The notes beneath the pieces were generated by a model that was not told the origin of the DNA, searched no databases, and saw only the letters and a list, made by a program, of their open reading frames with translations. Positions 1 to 9,142 of a stretch of DNA of 64,000 nt are shown in pieces. Location: positions 7,019,001 to 7,083,000 of the forward strand of contig NZ_CP017659.1 of NCBI RefSeq assembly GCF_015326965.1, read 5' to 3'. Each line of letters begins with the position of its first letter. Position 1 is the first letter of the stretch. This DNA is from Paenibacillus sp. JZ16. GTDB lineage: Bacteria; Bacillota; Bacilli; Paenibacillales; Paenibacillaceae. The translations under genes and the position numbers were made by a program.

Positions 1-345
1 GCCAATCTGAAGGAATCGGATTTTCCGGAGGAGCTGCGCGGCGTTGCGACTTCGATTCGCATGGCTGGCGGAGCAACCGTCAACCGGACAGGGCTGATTC
101 AGTCCATTATGGCGGAGATGGAGGTTTTATATGAATTGTACAACGAGCAGGGCTTCGAGCCTATTGCCTCTCTCTGGGAAGCATTATCCGGCACGGTGGG
201 CAGGGAAGTTCAAGTGCAGACGGCCCGTGACCGTTTTAGCGGGATTGCCACAGGACTTAACCGGGACGGCGCGCTGCTGGTTCGCAATCATGATGACGAG
301 CTAATCCCCGTATATTCCGGTGAAATTCTTTTTGATACCAGGTAA
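1..345 (+). CDS. birA: BirA biotin-protein ligase/repressor, C-terminal part (5' truncated by window)
   Basis: The reading frame is open from base 1 to the TAA at 343-345, so the gene starts outside the window. The visible 114 residues fit the end of the biotin-protein ligase catalytic domain followed by the small SH3-like C-terminal domain, where a segment such as ATGLNRDGALLVR is typical. BirA activates biotin with ATP, transfers it to biotin carboxyl carrier protein, and in group II enzymes also represses biotin genes; the DNA-binding half is not visible here. The identification is supported by the next genes, since birA-panBCD-dinG is the Bacillus order. Confidence 0.85.
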   Translation, partial: ANLKESDFPEELRGVATSIRMAGGATVNRTGLIQSIMAEMEVLYELYNEQGFEPIASLWEALSGTVGREVQVQTARDRFSGIATGLNRDGALLVRNHDDELIPVYSGEILFDTR

Positions 346-355
346 ATGAAACATG

Positions 356-384
356 GTGAAATCGTGGCTCAAATTTGTTATACT
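356..384 (+). promoter_or_regulatory. Candidate sigma-A promoter of the pan operon
   Basis: GTGAAA at 356-361 and TATACT at 379-384 are separated by 17 bases. Transcription would begin near 391 and give a leader of about 240 bases before panB. The -35 box matches only four of six consensus positions, so this remains a candidate. Confidence 0.5.
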
Positions 385-390
385 ATGACC

Positions 391-590
391 AAGAGGCGGT
401 ATCGCCATGAGCGAATTGCACTCTTCAGCAAGTGGCAATGAACATTTTTTTAGAACACCTTCATAACTGTTATGCCGGTTACGTTGGATTCTGCTCTGAG
501 CCGAAAGGACCGAGACAGAAGGGACGATCGCGAGTGACTCTTTTTTGCCTTTCGGACTTTTTAGCAAGTATGTGCTAAAAGGTTTTTTTT
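391..590 (+). promoter_or_regulatory. Structured 5' leader of panBCD, probable attenuator
   Basis: Between the candidate promoter and panB lies a leader of about 200 bases with several hairpins: GGCG/CGCC near 397-407, a long-range pair CCGAAAGG (501-508) with CCTTTCGG (548-555), and immediately after it an intrinsic terminator at 557-590. A terminator inside the leader, 40 bases before the start codon, is the architecture of transcription attenuation. A conserved 'pan' RNA motif upstream of panB is known in Firmicutes, Chloroflexi and Deltaproteobacteria; I could not verify its consensus here. No T-box core (GGTGGTACCGCG) is present. Confidence 0.5.
557..590 (+). terminator. Intrinsic terminator in the pan leader
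   Basis: CTTTTTAGCA (557-566) pairs with TGCTAAAAGG (573-582) across a six-base loop and is followed by eight T. It sits upstream of panB rather than after an operon, so it is probably conditional, although it also lies 212 bases after the birA stop. Confidence 0.75.
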
Positions 591-630
591 ATTGTGTCTA
601 ACTTATTTACACAAAGGAGGCTGTGTCACA

Positions 631-1518
631 ATGGCAGGCAAACAACCACTGAACATCGTAAAGATGAAGAACATGAAGAAGAAGGGTGTACCGATCACCA
701 TGCTGACCGCGTATGATTATCCTTCCGCCAAACTGGCGGAGGAAGCGGATATTGATATGATATTGGTAGGAGATTCCCTCGGTAATGTCGTGCTTGGCTA
801 TAACTCCACCATTCCGGTTACGCTTGACGACATGGTATACCATACCCGTGCAGTCGCTCGTGGGGCGGAAGAAACGTTCATCGTAGCGGATATGCCGTTT
901 ATGACCTACCACGGAGATATTGATGAAAGTCTCCGCGGGGTGCGGAGATTGATGCAGGAAGGCCATGCGCATGCCGTCAAAATGGAAGGCGGAGAAGAAA
1001 TCGCCGGCACCGTGAAACGGATTGTACAGTCCGGCGTACCGGTGCTGGGCCATATCGGGCTGACGCCTCAGTCGGTGAATCAGATTGGCGGCTACCGCAT
1101 ACAGGGCAAGGATGCCCAAGACGCGCAGCGGCTCATGAATGATGCGAAGGCACTTGAAGCGGCTGGAGCATTTGCCATTGTATTGGAGCTGGTTACGGAA
1201 GAGGCGGCAGCAGAAATATCCAAAGCGCTGAGCATACCGACGATTGGCATCGGAGCGGGCCGCTACTGTGACGGTCAGGTGCTGGTATTCCATGATATAT
1301 TGAAGTACGCGTCCCCTTATCGGGACAAACGTTTCGTGAAAACCTACGCCGATGTCGGTTCCATCATCCGTGAAGGCATCACGCAGTACGTGAAGGAAGT
1401 GAAGGACCGCTCATTCCCGGCCGAGGAGCATGTTTTTAAGGCCGAGAATCATGCAGCTTCCGAAACGACAAGCACATTATATGGGAGTCAAAAGGAGAAG
1501 GTGGGCACGACATCATGA
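631..1518 (+). CDS. panB: 3-methyl-2-oxobutanoate hydroxymethyltransferase
   Basis: PanB transfers a hydroxymethyl group from 5,10-methylenetetrahydrofolate to 2-oxoisovalerate, giving ketopantoate, the first step of pantothenate synthesis. The 295-residue product has the expected length and family blocks: TMLTAYDYPSA near the N-terminus, the metal-binding LVGDSLG, then PVLGHIGLTPQS and IGIGAG. The frame is open further upstream (from 592), but AAAGGAGG at 613-620 fixes the start at ATG 631. The stop overlaps the panC start by four bases (ATGA). Expression is probably controlled by the leader terminator just upstream. Confidence 0.96.
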   Translation: MAGKQPLNIVKMKNMKKKGVPITMLTAYDYPSAKLAEEADIDMILVGDSLGNVVLGYNSTIPVTLDDMVYHTRAVARGAEETFIVADMPFMTYHGDIDESLRGVRRLMQEGHAHAVKMEGGEEIAGTVKRIVQSGVPVLGHIGLTPQSVNQIGGYRIQGKDAQDAQRLMNDAKALEAAGAFAIVLELVTEEAAAEISKALSIPTIGIGAGRYCDGQVLVFHDILKYASPYRDKRFVKTYADVGSIIREGITQYVKEVKDRSFPAEEHVFKAENHAASETTSTLYGSQKEKVGTTS

Positions 1519-2405
1519 AAGTGATTCGCACCATTGCGGAATTAAGATCAGAACTTAAGGACCGCCGAGAATCCGGCAGTGGTCCGGTAGGACTTGTGCC
1601 TACGATGGGTTATTTGCATGAAGGGCACGCCAGCCTGATGCGCAAGGCGCGGGAAATGGCAGGTACGGTGGTCGCCAGTATCTTTGTCAATCCGATTCAA
1701 TTCGGACCGGGTGAGGATTATGAGACCTACCCTCGGGATGAGGCACGCGATCTGGCGTTGGCGGAATCCGAAGGGGTGAATGTGGTTTTTATTCCCACGG
1801 TTCAGGAAATGTATCCCCAGCCGACCAAAACGAAGATTGCCGTATCGGAAATTACGTCATTATTGTGCGGGGCCTCCCGTCCCGGGCATTTTGACGGTGT
1901 TACCACGGTTGTTAATAAATTGTTTAATATCGTAAAACCTGACTATGCTTTCTTCGGAATGAAGGATGCCCAGCAGGTGGCCGTGATTGAGCAAATGGTG
2001 CAGGACTTGAACATGGACGTGACCATCGTGCCTTGTCCGATCATTCGCGAAGCTGACGGTCTCGCTCTAAGCTCGCGCAACGTGTATTTGAAGCCGGAAG
2101 AGCGGGAACAGGCACTTGTGCTGTCGGGCTCATTACGGACGGCTCAGGAGGCAATCCGGCAGGGACAAGCGACGACGGCAGGAGAGATCCGTGCGTTTCT
2201 TCGGGATTATATATCCCGGTCCCCGCTCGCAGACATTGATTATGCAGAATTGCTCACTTTCCCGGAACTTGTTCCTGTGGAAAATTCATATCGCATTGCG
2301 GATGAAGGCAGAACCGTCATTATGGCGCTGGCCGTACGATTTGGCCGTACCCGCCTCATTGACAATGCGTTACTTCAACCAAAAGTAGGGGGATCCCATG
2401 TTTAG
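1515..2405 (+). CDS. panC: Pantothenate synthetase (pantoate-beta-alanine ligase)
   Basis: PanC condenses pantoate with beta-alanine using ATP. The 296-residue protein shows the nucleotidyltransferase signature [10 protein letters not shown] (HxGH type) around residue 30, FVNPIQFGP, and the second conserved block FGMKDAQQ with SSRNVYL. It overlaps panB by four bases and panD by eight (2398-2405), so the three genes are translationally coupled. The C-terminal part carries the usual substrate-closing domain. Confidence 0.96.
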   Translation: MKVIRTIAELRSELKDRRESGSGPVGLVPTMGYLHEGHASLMRKAREMAGTVVASIFVNPIQFGPGEDYETYPRDEARDLALAESEGVNVVFIPTVQEMYPQPTKTKIAVSEITSLLCGASRPGHFDGVTTVVNKLFNIVKPDYAFFGMKDAQQVAVIEQMVQDLNMDVTIVPCPIIREADGLALSSRNVYLKPEEREQALVLSGSLRTAQEAIRQGQATTAGEIRAFLRDYISRSPLADIDYAELLTFPELVPVENSYRIADEGRTVIMALAVRFGRTRLIDNALLQPKVGGSHV

Positions 2406-2781
2406 AACAATGATGAAATCCAAAATCCACCGCGCAACGGTGACGGAAGCCAATCTGAACTATGTGGGCAGCATTACCATTGATGAGGATCTGATGGAGG
2501 CTGCAGATCTTCTGGAGAATGAAAAAGTTCAAATCGTGAACAATAACAATGGCGCCCGTTTGGAAACGTACGTGATCAAAGGCGAACGCGGCAGCGGCGT
2601 GATTTGCCTGAACGGGGCAGCTGCAAGGCTTGTACAGCCTGGCGACAACGTCATCATCATTTCTTACGCCATGATGTCCAAAGAGGAATACGACAATCAC
2701 ACCCCAACGGTCGTGATCGTTGACGAATTGAATAAGCCGGTAAACACGGAATACCGTGAGGTTCACGCCGCGGTTCTCTAA
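2398..2781 (+). CDS. panD: Aspartate 1-decarboxylase proenzyme
   Basis: PanD makes beta-alanine from aspartate, supplying PanC. The 127-residue proenzyme contains the self-cleavage site Gly24-Ser25 in the context NYVGSITID; cleavage yields the pyruvoyl cofactor at Ser25. The conserved NGAAARL segment that contacts the active site is present around residue 74. It is the last gene of panBCD and overlaps panC by eight bases. An [11 protein letters not shown] start with internal Met5 and Met6 leaves some uncertainty about the exact first residue. Confidence 0.96.
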   Translation: MFRTMMKSKIHRATVTEANLNYVGSITIDEDLMEAADLLENEKVQIVNNNNGARLETYVIKGERGSGVICLNGAAARLVQPGDNVIIISYAMMSKEEYDNHTPTVVIVDELNKPVNTEYREVHAAVL

Positions 2782-2843
2782 AGGTCTCCTAAGAACCAAA
2801 ATGTGTCGGGACCTTAAAGGGATGAAAAGACCGTCTTCTACAG

Positions 2844-2879
2844 AAAATGAGTGCAGGTCGACGCACTGATCTCATTTTT
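2844..2879 (+). terminator. Possible terminator after panD
   Basis: AAAATGAG...CTCATTTTT flanks an inner GTGC/GCAC hairpin. The stem is imperfect because an unpaired CTGAT sits on one side, but the position 62 bases after panD and the T run suit a terminator for panBCD. Confidence 0.45.
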
Positions 2880-2901
2880 CCGCTAAGGGTGGGATGCAGC
2901 T

Positions 2902-3531
2902 ATGTTTCAACATGTATTCGCTGAAATGAACAACATGTTAGATGAAATTGTGAAGCATTACCCTTCTGCTCAAGGTCCCCAAAAACAGGCGCTGGTACAA
3001 AACTGGAACATGCTTAAAAGCATGAGCGAGGGCATTATCGAGGAATGGCTCCATTTTGAAGAGAAGATGGCCATCTTCCGCGAGAGTGCCGCCTCGCCTC
3101 CTGTTTTTCCACCGACCGAAGCGCCTGAATTGCAGCTTGATGCATTTATTCGCGGTCAAGGTTATTACAAGTTGTTGATGTTCCAGCCGGCCATACAGCA
3201 GTTTGAGGCGGCCGCCACCGTATTTCCGGATAGCCTTCTGATCAAGCTGTATATTGCGATGTCCCATCTTTATTTGGGGCAAACCATACCGGCATCCGAT
3301 GTATTGGTGTCCATCCTGCCCCTGGCAGACAACAAAAAGATGCGGGCGATGATTTACAATGCGCTTGGATGCATCGAGGTGTTGAATGGACAGCAAGGGA
3401 AGGCCGAGGAGCATTTCGCACTGGCGATTCACAGCGACCCGACGCTTCCTGACCCCATTATCAATTTGGAGGTCTGCAAGCAGAATCGAGGGGAACTCCA
3501 GTACGGCAGCCAATTGATCTCTTTGCTGTAA
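2902..3531 (+). CDS. Tetratricopeptide-repeat protein
   Basis: This is a 209-residue soluble protein without signal peptide or membrane segment. Residues about 85-190 contain helical TPR-like units: GQGYYKLLMFQPAIQQFEAA, then a segment with IKLYIAMSHLYLGQ, then a later unit with GCIEVLNGQQGKAEEHFALA. The N-terminal 80 residues are a charged helical region. TPR proteins scaffold other proteins; no partner can be named. It lies alone between panD and dinG, each side with a terminator-like hairpin, in the position where Bacillus has ypmA, to which it bears no evident relation. Confidence 0.75.
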   Translation: MFQHVFAEMNNMLDEIVKHYPSAQGPQKQALVQNWNMLKSMSEGIIEEWLHFEEKMAIFRESAASPPVFPPTEAPELQLDAFIRGQGYYKLLMFQPAIQQFEAAATVFPDSLLIKLYIAMSHLYLGQTIPASDVLVSILPLADNKKMRAMIYNALGCIEVLNGQQGKAEEHFALAIHSDPTLPDPIINLEVCKQNRGELQYGSQLISLL

Positions 3532-3549
3532 AAATCAAGCCAAAACAAG

Positions 3550-3593
3550 AAGCGATGTCAGAGCTCATCCTTGAGACTTTGGTATCGCTTTTT
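3550..3593 (+). terminator. Possible terminator after the TPR gene
   Basis: AAGCGAT (3550-3556) pairs with ATCGCTT (3584-3590) and is followed by TTT; an inner CTCA/TGAG hairpin can form. It lies 19 bases after the stop codon. Confidence 0.5.
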
Positions 3594-3701
3594 GCCGTAT
3601 GGAGCTAACGGAGGAGAGCGGGGATTTTGTACCCGGAATGTTCAAAACCCGCAACTTCTGGTATGCTGTTAATTAGTCTGGAGGAAAGGGATTTTATCGA
3701 A

Positions 3702-6578
3702 ATGAAATTTGCCGTATTGGATTTTGAAACCACGGGCAACCAGTCAGCAGATGAGATCATTCAGGTTGGACTGGCCATCATCGAAGAGGATCGAAGCATC
3801 TCCCGCGTATACGGCACCTATGTCAATCCCGGGATTCCGATCCCTCCTTTTATTACCGGTTTGACCGGCATTTCCGACAGTGATGTAGCGGATGCTCCGT
3901 CATTGGAAGAAATGATGATGGGACTCGTGCCCATGCTCGACGATGTTGTATTGGTTGGGCACAATGTCGCTTTTGATTTTAACTTTTTGCAAAATGCACT
4001 CGATCGCTGCGGCTATTTACCGTTCAGCGGCCGAATTCTAGATACGATGCACTTCTTAAAAATATGTTTTCCCTCGCTTCCTTCTTATCAGCTTGGGATG
4101 GTGTCCTCTCATTTCGGCCTGGAGCATGACCGTCCGCATCAGGCGGACAGCGATGCACTTGCCACAGCCTATGCGCTGCTGAAATGCCTGGAGGAGATCG
4201 ATGAGCTTCCTCTGCTTACCGTGCAGCGGTTAAGCGACCTGTTTGCCGACGAGGACAGCGACTTGGCCTGGTTCTTTGACGGCATCCGTGCCGACAGGGA
4301 GCTCCAGGCAGTACAAGCCGGAGACACCCATACGTACTATCGTCAATTTGCCCTGGCCGTTGACGATTGGAACGATATAACGCCTGCCAGGGATGAGACG
4401 GAGCCTAATCCCTTGGCTGATGTAAGCTTTGAGCAATACATGAATGATGTCCGTGAACGTCTAAAGGAAACGCTGCCTCATTACGAGAGCAGGGATGCCC
4501 AGGACATGATGTTTCAGGAAGTGATGCAGGCACTCGATAACAATAAACATTTATTGATCGAAGCCGGCACGGGAACAGGCAAATCCCTCGGGTATTTGCT
4601 GCCGGCGATTTATCAAAGCGTGAAGCAGGAACAGAAGGTTATGGTGAGCACGCATACGATCAACCTTCAAGAACAGCTGCGTGACCGGGATATTCCCCTG
4701 CTCACCCAGGTTGTTCCTTTTCCTTTTAAAGCGGCTATTTTCAAGGGAAGAGGCCATTATTTGTGTTTGAGAAAATTTGAACATAAAATAAATAGAAGAG
4801 ATTTTCATTCCCCGAAGGAAGATGTGATCACCGCAGCGCAAATGCTGGTTTGGTTGACCCAGACGGAGAACGGGGATGATGAGGAGCTGAACCTTGGCGG
4901 CCGTGGAGGGGATTTCTGGGAGACCATCTCCAGCGATTCGGATTCCTGCCTGGGCCGTGCCTGCCCATGGTTCCGCAAATGCTATTATCACAGGGCCAAA
5001 CATGAAGCGGGCATCGCGGATGTTGTCATTACGAACCATTCGAAGCTGTTCACCGACGTGAAAGCGAATCACCAGCTGCTTCCGAGTTATGAGCGTCTCG
5101 TCATCGATGAAGCGCATCATCTGGAGGACGTCGCGGGCAAGCACCTTGGCTTGCAGATGAAATATTTTTCGGTTGTCCATACGTTGACCCGTATGTACAA
5201 AGACAGCCGAAGCGGTCAGCTTCCGGCTCTTCGCCAGCTGCTGCAAGCGTCGTCCCATGAGAAGGCTGTCGAGTGGTCTTCCATCATCGACCGGATTTAT
5301 CCGGATCTGATCACCGTCAAAGAGAATTGGGACCGGCTCAGCGACCAATTGTTCGGACTTCTTCCGGAGCGCGGAGACGCGACTCCGGGGGATGCCGGTC
5401 AATTCTCGCTTCGCTTATCGCCGCTGAAGAAGCCGAAGGATTGGAATTCGCTGGCCGAGCTGGAGCATCAAATCCATCTGACGCTGGGTGATGTCGTTCG
5501 CAAGGGTGACAAGCTGATTGCCGAAATGAAGGAAGATCTGGACGACTACAGCGCGGACAGTCTGTTAACAGACCTATCGGGTCTGTTTAAGGACCTGGCG
5601 GCACACCGCGAGGACCTGAGGACCTTCATGTCCCTGAACGATGAGGGCACGGTTTACTGGATGGAGGCGAACGGCAACTTCCGCGGCAAATCGCTGCAGC
5701 TTTATGCGGTGCCTGTCGACGTCAGCACCCACTTAAAGGAATTGTTTTTTGACAAAAAACAAAGCGTGATCCTGACATCGGCGACCTTGTCGGTGGACAA
5801 ATCGTTTCAGTTCATGATCGAGAACTTGGGTCTTCAGGAAGCGGCAGATAACGGCAACCTGAACACGGTCCTGCTGCCGTCCCCGTTTAATTACAGGGAG
5901 CAGGCTCTCCTTGTTGTGCCGCGCGATTTTCCGAGCGTGAAGGGCTCGGTCGGGGATGCACTCTTTGTGAATACACTTGTGCAATCATTGGCTGATACGG
6001 CCATCGCAACGCACGGTCGCATGCTTGTCCTGTTCACCTCGTACCGCATGCTGCGTCAGGTGCATGAGCCCTTGAAGGAGGCGCTGGGATCCAGCGATAT
6101 TACGGTACTGGGACAAGGGATGGACGGAACCAGCCGTACCAAGTTAATCCGGAGATTCCAGGATAGCAGCGCTTCGGTTCTGCTGGGCACCAGCTCCTTC
6201 TGGGAAGGAGTAGATATACCCGGTGAGGCGCTCACCTGCCTTGCCATCGTCCGGCTGCCGTTCCAGCCGCCGAATCACCCTCTGGTCGAAGCCAAGAGCG
6301 AGCTTCTGCAGCAGCAGAAGAAGAACCCGTTCATGAAGCTTTCGGTTCCGCAAGCGGTCATTCGCTTCAAACAGGGATTTGGCCGACTGGTACGGACCGC
6401 GCAGGATAAGGGGATTGTCATCGTTTACGATACTCGGGTCATTGAATCCTATTACGGGAAGTATTTCTTATATTCCTTGCCTGGACCGAAGATGGAGCAC
6501 ATGCCGACAGAGGGGATCGTTCCCCGAATTTCGAAATGGCTGCAGGAAGAGGCAGGCATAGGGAACCAAGCTGAATAA
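3702..6578 (+). CDS. dinG: DinG-family ATP-dependent helicase fused to a DEDDh exonuclease
   Basis: The 958-residue protein joins two enzymes. Residues 1-180 are a DnaQ-like 3'-5' exonuclease: DFETTG (Asp7, Glu9), GHNVAFDFNF, and the DEDDh motif HQADSD. The rest is a superfamily 2 helicase of the DinG/XPD type with Walker A EAGTGTGKS near residue 287, DEAH box VIDEAHHLEDVAG near 468, and C-terminal motifs LTSATL and VRLPFQPP. Four cysteines (YLCLR, then SCLGRACPWFRKC, spaced C-x4-C-x5-C) match the iron-sulfur pattern known from E. coli DinG. The frame extends upstream to a TTG at 3627, but GGAGGAAAGGG at 3680-3690 favours ATG 3702. It probably unwinds recombination or R-loop intermediates. 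Confidence 0.93.
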   Translation: MKFAVLDFETTGNQSADEIIQVGLAIIEEDRSISRVYGTYVNPGIPIPPFITGLTGISDSDVADAPSLEEMMMGLVPMLDDVVLVGHNVAFDFNFLQNALDRCGYLPFSGRILDTMHFLKICFPSLPSYQLGMVSSHFGLEHDRPHQADSDALATAYALLKCLEEIDELPLLTVQRLSDLFADEDSDLAWFFDGIRADRELQAVQAGDTHTYYRQFALAVDDWNDITPARDETEPNPLADVSFEQYMNDVRERLKETLPHYESRDAQDMMFQEVMQALDNNKHLLIEAGTGTGKSLGYLLPAIYQSVKQEQKVMVSTHTINLQEQLRDRDIPLLTQVVPFPFKAAIFKGRGHYLCLRKFEHKINRRDFHSPKEDVITAAQMLVWLTQTENGDDEELNLGGRGGDFWETISSDSDSCLGRACPWFRKCYYHRAKHEAGIADVVITNHSKLFTDVKANHQLLPSYERLVIDEAHHLEDVAGKHLGLQMKYFSVVHTLTRMYKDSRSGQLPALRQLLQASSHEKAVEWSSIIDRIYPDLITVKENWDRLSDQLFGLLPERGDATPGDAGQFSLRLSPLKKPKDWNSLAELEHQIHLTLGDVVRKGDKLIAEMKEDLDDYSADSLLTDLSGLFKDLAAHREDLRTFMSLNDEGTVYWMEANGNFRGKSLQLYAVPVDVSTHLKELFFDKKQSVILTSATLSVDKSFQFMIENLGLQEAADNGNLNTVLLPSPFNYREQALLVVPRDFPSVKGSVGDALFVNTLVQSLADTAIATHGRMLVLFTSYRMLRQVHEPLKEALGSSDITVLGQGMDGTSRTKLIRRFQDSSASVLLGTSSFWEGVDIPGEALTCLAIVRLPFQPPNHPLVEAKSELLQQQKKNPFMKLSVPQAVIRFKQGFGRLVRTAQDKGIVIVYDTRVIESYYGKYFLYSLPGPKMEHMPTEGIVPRISKWLQEEAGIGNQAE

Positions 6579-6640
6579 AGTGAAACCATGAACGAGCACA
6601 AACAAATGTAGTTATTAACCTATTATTAGGGGGAGCATGC

Positions 6641-7306
6641 ATGAAATCGGAAAAAATTTCGGAAGCCGTGGTCCGCAGATTACCTGTATACTTGCGCTAT
6701 TTGAATGAGCTTCAGAAAAGGGAGGTCTCCACGGTTTCCTCCCAGGAACTGGGGCAGAAACTGGACCTCAATCCTGCTCAAATTCGTAAGGACCTAGCGT
6801 ATTTCGGTGATTTTGGACGGAAAGGGATCGGATATGACGTATCTTATCTGATCGAGAAAATTCGCCAGATTCTAAAGCTGGACCAGAAGATCAATGTCGC
6901 ATTGATTGGGGCCGGTAATCTTGGACATGCATTATCGAATTACAATGCATTTCTGAAGGACAATATGAAGATTGTGGCGGTTTTCGATTCGTATTCTCCC
7001 AAAGTTGGTATGAAAATTAACAATTTGGTCGTACAGCCGATGGAGGAACTGGAGAAGACGGTTCATGAGTACGGCATTCGTATCGGGATTATCACCGTTC
7101 CGGATTTTGAGGCGCAGAATGTAGCGAATCAACTAATCGCGGCAGGCATCGAGGCTATCCTGAATTTTGCGCCGACCATCCTGAAAGCTCCACCCCATAT
7201 CCGGATCCATACGGCAGATTTTACTACGGATTTGCAGAGTTTGGCCTATTATTTGGATAACGGCAAGGAGGATGCAGCACATGACGACAACGAAGTGGAT
7301 GGTTAA
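6641..7306 (+). CDS. rex: Redox-sensing transcriptional repressor Rex
   Basis: Rex senses the NADH/NAD+ ratio and represses fermentation and respiration genes when NADH is low. The 221 residues comprise an N-terminal winged helix (residues 1-80, with the DNA-recognition segment NPAQIRKDLAYFGDFGRKGIGY) and a Rossmann domain with the dinucleotide motif GAGNLGHAL near residue 91, ending in the domain-swapped helix. The start follows GGGGGAGCATGC. The tail overlaps the next gene by 26 bases. A fermentative gene, ackA, lies 5 kb downstream. No clear Rex operator (TTGTGAA-N4-TTCACAA type) was found in the window. Confidence 0.95.
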   Translation: MKSEKISEAVVRRLPVYLRYLNELQKREVSTVSSQELGQKLDLNPAQIRKDLAYFGDFGRKGIGYDVSYLIEKIRQILKLDQKINVALIGAGNLGHALSNYNAFLKDNMKIVAVFDSYSPKVGMKINNLVVQPMEELEKTVHEYGIRIGIITVPDFEAQNVANQLIAAGIEAILNFAPTILKAPPHIRIHTADFTTDLQSLAYYLDNGKEDAAHDDNEVDG

Positions 7307-8582
7307 AAACGGAACGTTTGCGGTACTAGAGGAAGGCAGATCCGTGTTACACGGATATATGGTCGTGGAGAACGACCGGATCACTTACCTGGGTGAAGAA
7401 GAGCCGACTGTCCAAGAGGGAACAGAAATCATCGACGGAACCCATCTGTTTTTCCTGCCTGGATTGGTGAATACGCACGGACATGCGGCCATGTCGCTTC
7501 TTCGCGGGTATGGCGACGATCTGGCACTGCAAGTATGGCTTCAGGAAAAAATGTGGCCGATGGAAGCCAAATTCACGGCCGACGATGTATACTGGGGAAC
7601 CTCGCTCTCCGTGCTGGAGATGATTAAAGGCGGAACCACGACATTTGTGGATATGTATGATCATATGGATCAGGTTGCAAAGGTAGTGGAGGACTCAGGC
7701 ATGCGCGGCGTTCTGACGCGCGGTGTCATCGGATTATGTCCGCCTGAGGTGCAGCAGCAGAAGCTGGAAGAGGCGGTTGCATTCGCGAAAGACTGGCATG
7801 GTCAGGCTGACGGTAGAATTACGACGATGATCTCACCGCATGCACCCTATACGTGCCCGCCGGATTTCATCGAAAAATTCGTGCAAGCGTCACATGATTT
7901 GAATCTGCCTTTGCATACGCATATGTCCGAAACGGAAACGGAAGTAGCTCAGAACGTAAATGACTACGGACTTCGCCCTGTTGCCCATCTAGAGAAGCTT
8001 GGCATGTTCTCCCGTCCAACGCTGCTTGCGCATGCCGTCCATCTGACCGATGAAGAAATCGAAATTCTGGCCAAACATCAAGTTATGGTTTCGCATAATC
8101 CAGGCAGCAATTTGAAGCTTGCCAGCGGCATCGCTCGCGTGCCTGCACTGCTGAAAGCCGGGGTCACCGTGTCTTTGGGTACCGATGGACCTGCCAGCAA
8201 TAATAATCTGGATATGTTTGAAGAGATGCGGCTGGCCGCACTGATCCATAAAGGAGTAAGCGGGGATCCAACCGCAATTCCAGCATCCGAAGCGCTTCGG
8301 ATGGGTACAGAATATGGAGCCAAGTCAGCCTTCCTTACGGATATTGGTACGCTTGCGGTAGGCATGAAGGCAGATATGATCGCACTGAACACGGATCAGG
8401 CGCACTTCCTTCCGAAGACGGATTACATTTCTCATGCTATCTACTCCGCCAGTGCGAAGGATGTAGAGCATGTATGGGTTGACGGCAAGCAGGTAGTGAA
8501 GAATGGCGCGAGTCTCACTCTCGATGAGGAACGTATCCGCCGGGAAGCGCAGCGTGCCTTTGAGCGTCTTACAACCCTCTAG
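7281..8582 (+). CDS. mtaD: 5'-methylthioadenosine/S-adenosylhomocysteine deaminase (amidohydrolase)
   Basis: The 433-residue protein belongs to the metal-dependent amidohydrolase superfamily. Metal ligands are visible as HGH in NTHGHAAMSLLRG, His in LHTHMSETETE, LLAHAVHL, and Asp in LGTDGPASNNN. These MtaD-type blocks indicate deamination of MTA, SAH or adenosine to the inosine forms, which would make it an alternative MTA outlet beside the mtn genes 15 kb downstream. AAGGAGGA at 7265-7272 places the start at ATG 7281, not the ATG at 7272 that lies inside this site. It is translationally coupled to rex. The exact substrate cannot be read from sequence. Confidence 0.85.
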   Translation: MTTTKWMVKNGTFAVLEEGRSVLHGYMVVENDRITYLGEEEPTVQEGTEIIDGTHLFFLPGLVNTHGHAAMSLLRGYGDDLALQVWLQEKMWPMEAKFTADDVYWGTSLSVLEMIKGGTTTFVDMYDHMDQVAKVVEDSGMRGVLTRGVIGLCPPEVQQQKLEEAVAFAKDWHGQADGRITTMISPHAPYTCPPDFIEKFVQASHDLNLPLHTHMSETETEVAQNVNDYGLRPVAHLEKLGMFSRPTLLAHAVHLTDEEIEILAKHQVMVSHNPGSNLKLASGIARVPALLKAGVTVSLGTDGPASNNNLDMFEEMRLAALIHKGVSGDPTAIPASEALRMGTEYGAKSAFLTDIGTLAVGMKADMIALNTDQAHFLPKTDYISHAIYSASAKDVEHVWVDGKQVVKNGASLTLDEERIRREAQRAFERLTTL

Positions 8583-8613
8583 GGAATAATCAAGGGGAGC
8601 GAGGAAGACGGAT

Positions 8614-9132
8614 TTGAAGAAAAAAACGAAGTGGATATTGCTGAGTGTATCCGGCGTGCTGCTGTTACTGCTTGGTTTACAGCTCTATTATTCATATGTG
8701 ATGAAAGATGCTTGGAATGAAGAAAGAATGGCAATTGCTGCCGCCAAACAGCATGGCCAATTGGTTACGTCCGGGAAGACCTATAAATCGGTGTGGGGCG
8801 AGGACAATAACTATTGGGTGATAAGCGGGAAGGATCAGGACAATCAAGATCGTATGGTATGGGTGAAATTTACGGATGACAACGTACCTGTTGAAGGTGC
8901 CGACGCTGTCCAATCCGTTTTGTTGAATACGGGGTTGTCAGAAGACCAGATGCGGGAGCAGATTTATAACGAATTGCCTGGCGCAGAAATTAAGCGGCTG
9001 CTGCCTGGAATGTATGAGGGCGAGTATGCCTGGCAGCTGCAGTATGAACACAACGGTCAGCGCGGTTATCGGTTTTATCGTTTTCAAGACGGTAACACCA
9101 TCGGTAATGACATTATTCTTCCAAATCAATAA
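8614..9132 (+). CDS. YpmB-like membrane-anchored protein (DUF5590)
   Basis: This is a 172-residue protein with one N-terminal membrane segment (ILLSVSGVLLLLLGLQLYY, about residues 8-27) and an extracytoplasmic part resembling the two small PepSY-like units of Bacillus YpmB, ending GYRFYRFQDG. The function of the family is unknown. It begins with TTG at 8614 behind a GGGGAGCGAGG site. The order dinG-(x)-ypmB-(x)-asnS-dnaD matches Bacillus, which supports orthology. Confidence 0.7.
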   Translation: MKKKTKWILLSVSGVLLLLLGLQLYYSYVMKDAWNEERMAIAAAKQHGQLVTSGKTYKSVWGEDNNYWVISGKDQDNQDRMVWVKFTDDNVPVEGADAVQSVLLNTGLSEDQMREQIYNELPGAEIKRLLPGMYEGEYAWQLQYEHNGQRGYRFYRFQDGNTIGNDIILPNQ

Positions 9133-9142
9133 ATAAGAAGTA

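Noticed and set aside
607-1293. Long minus-strand frame opposite panB
   Set aside because: It is a mirror of panB's codon composition; no ribosome-binding site and no protein-like domain pattern, while panB on the plus strand is certain.
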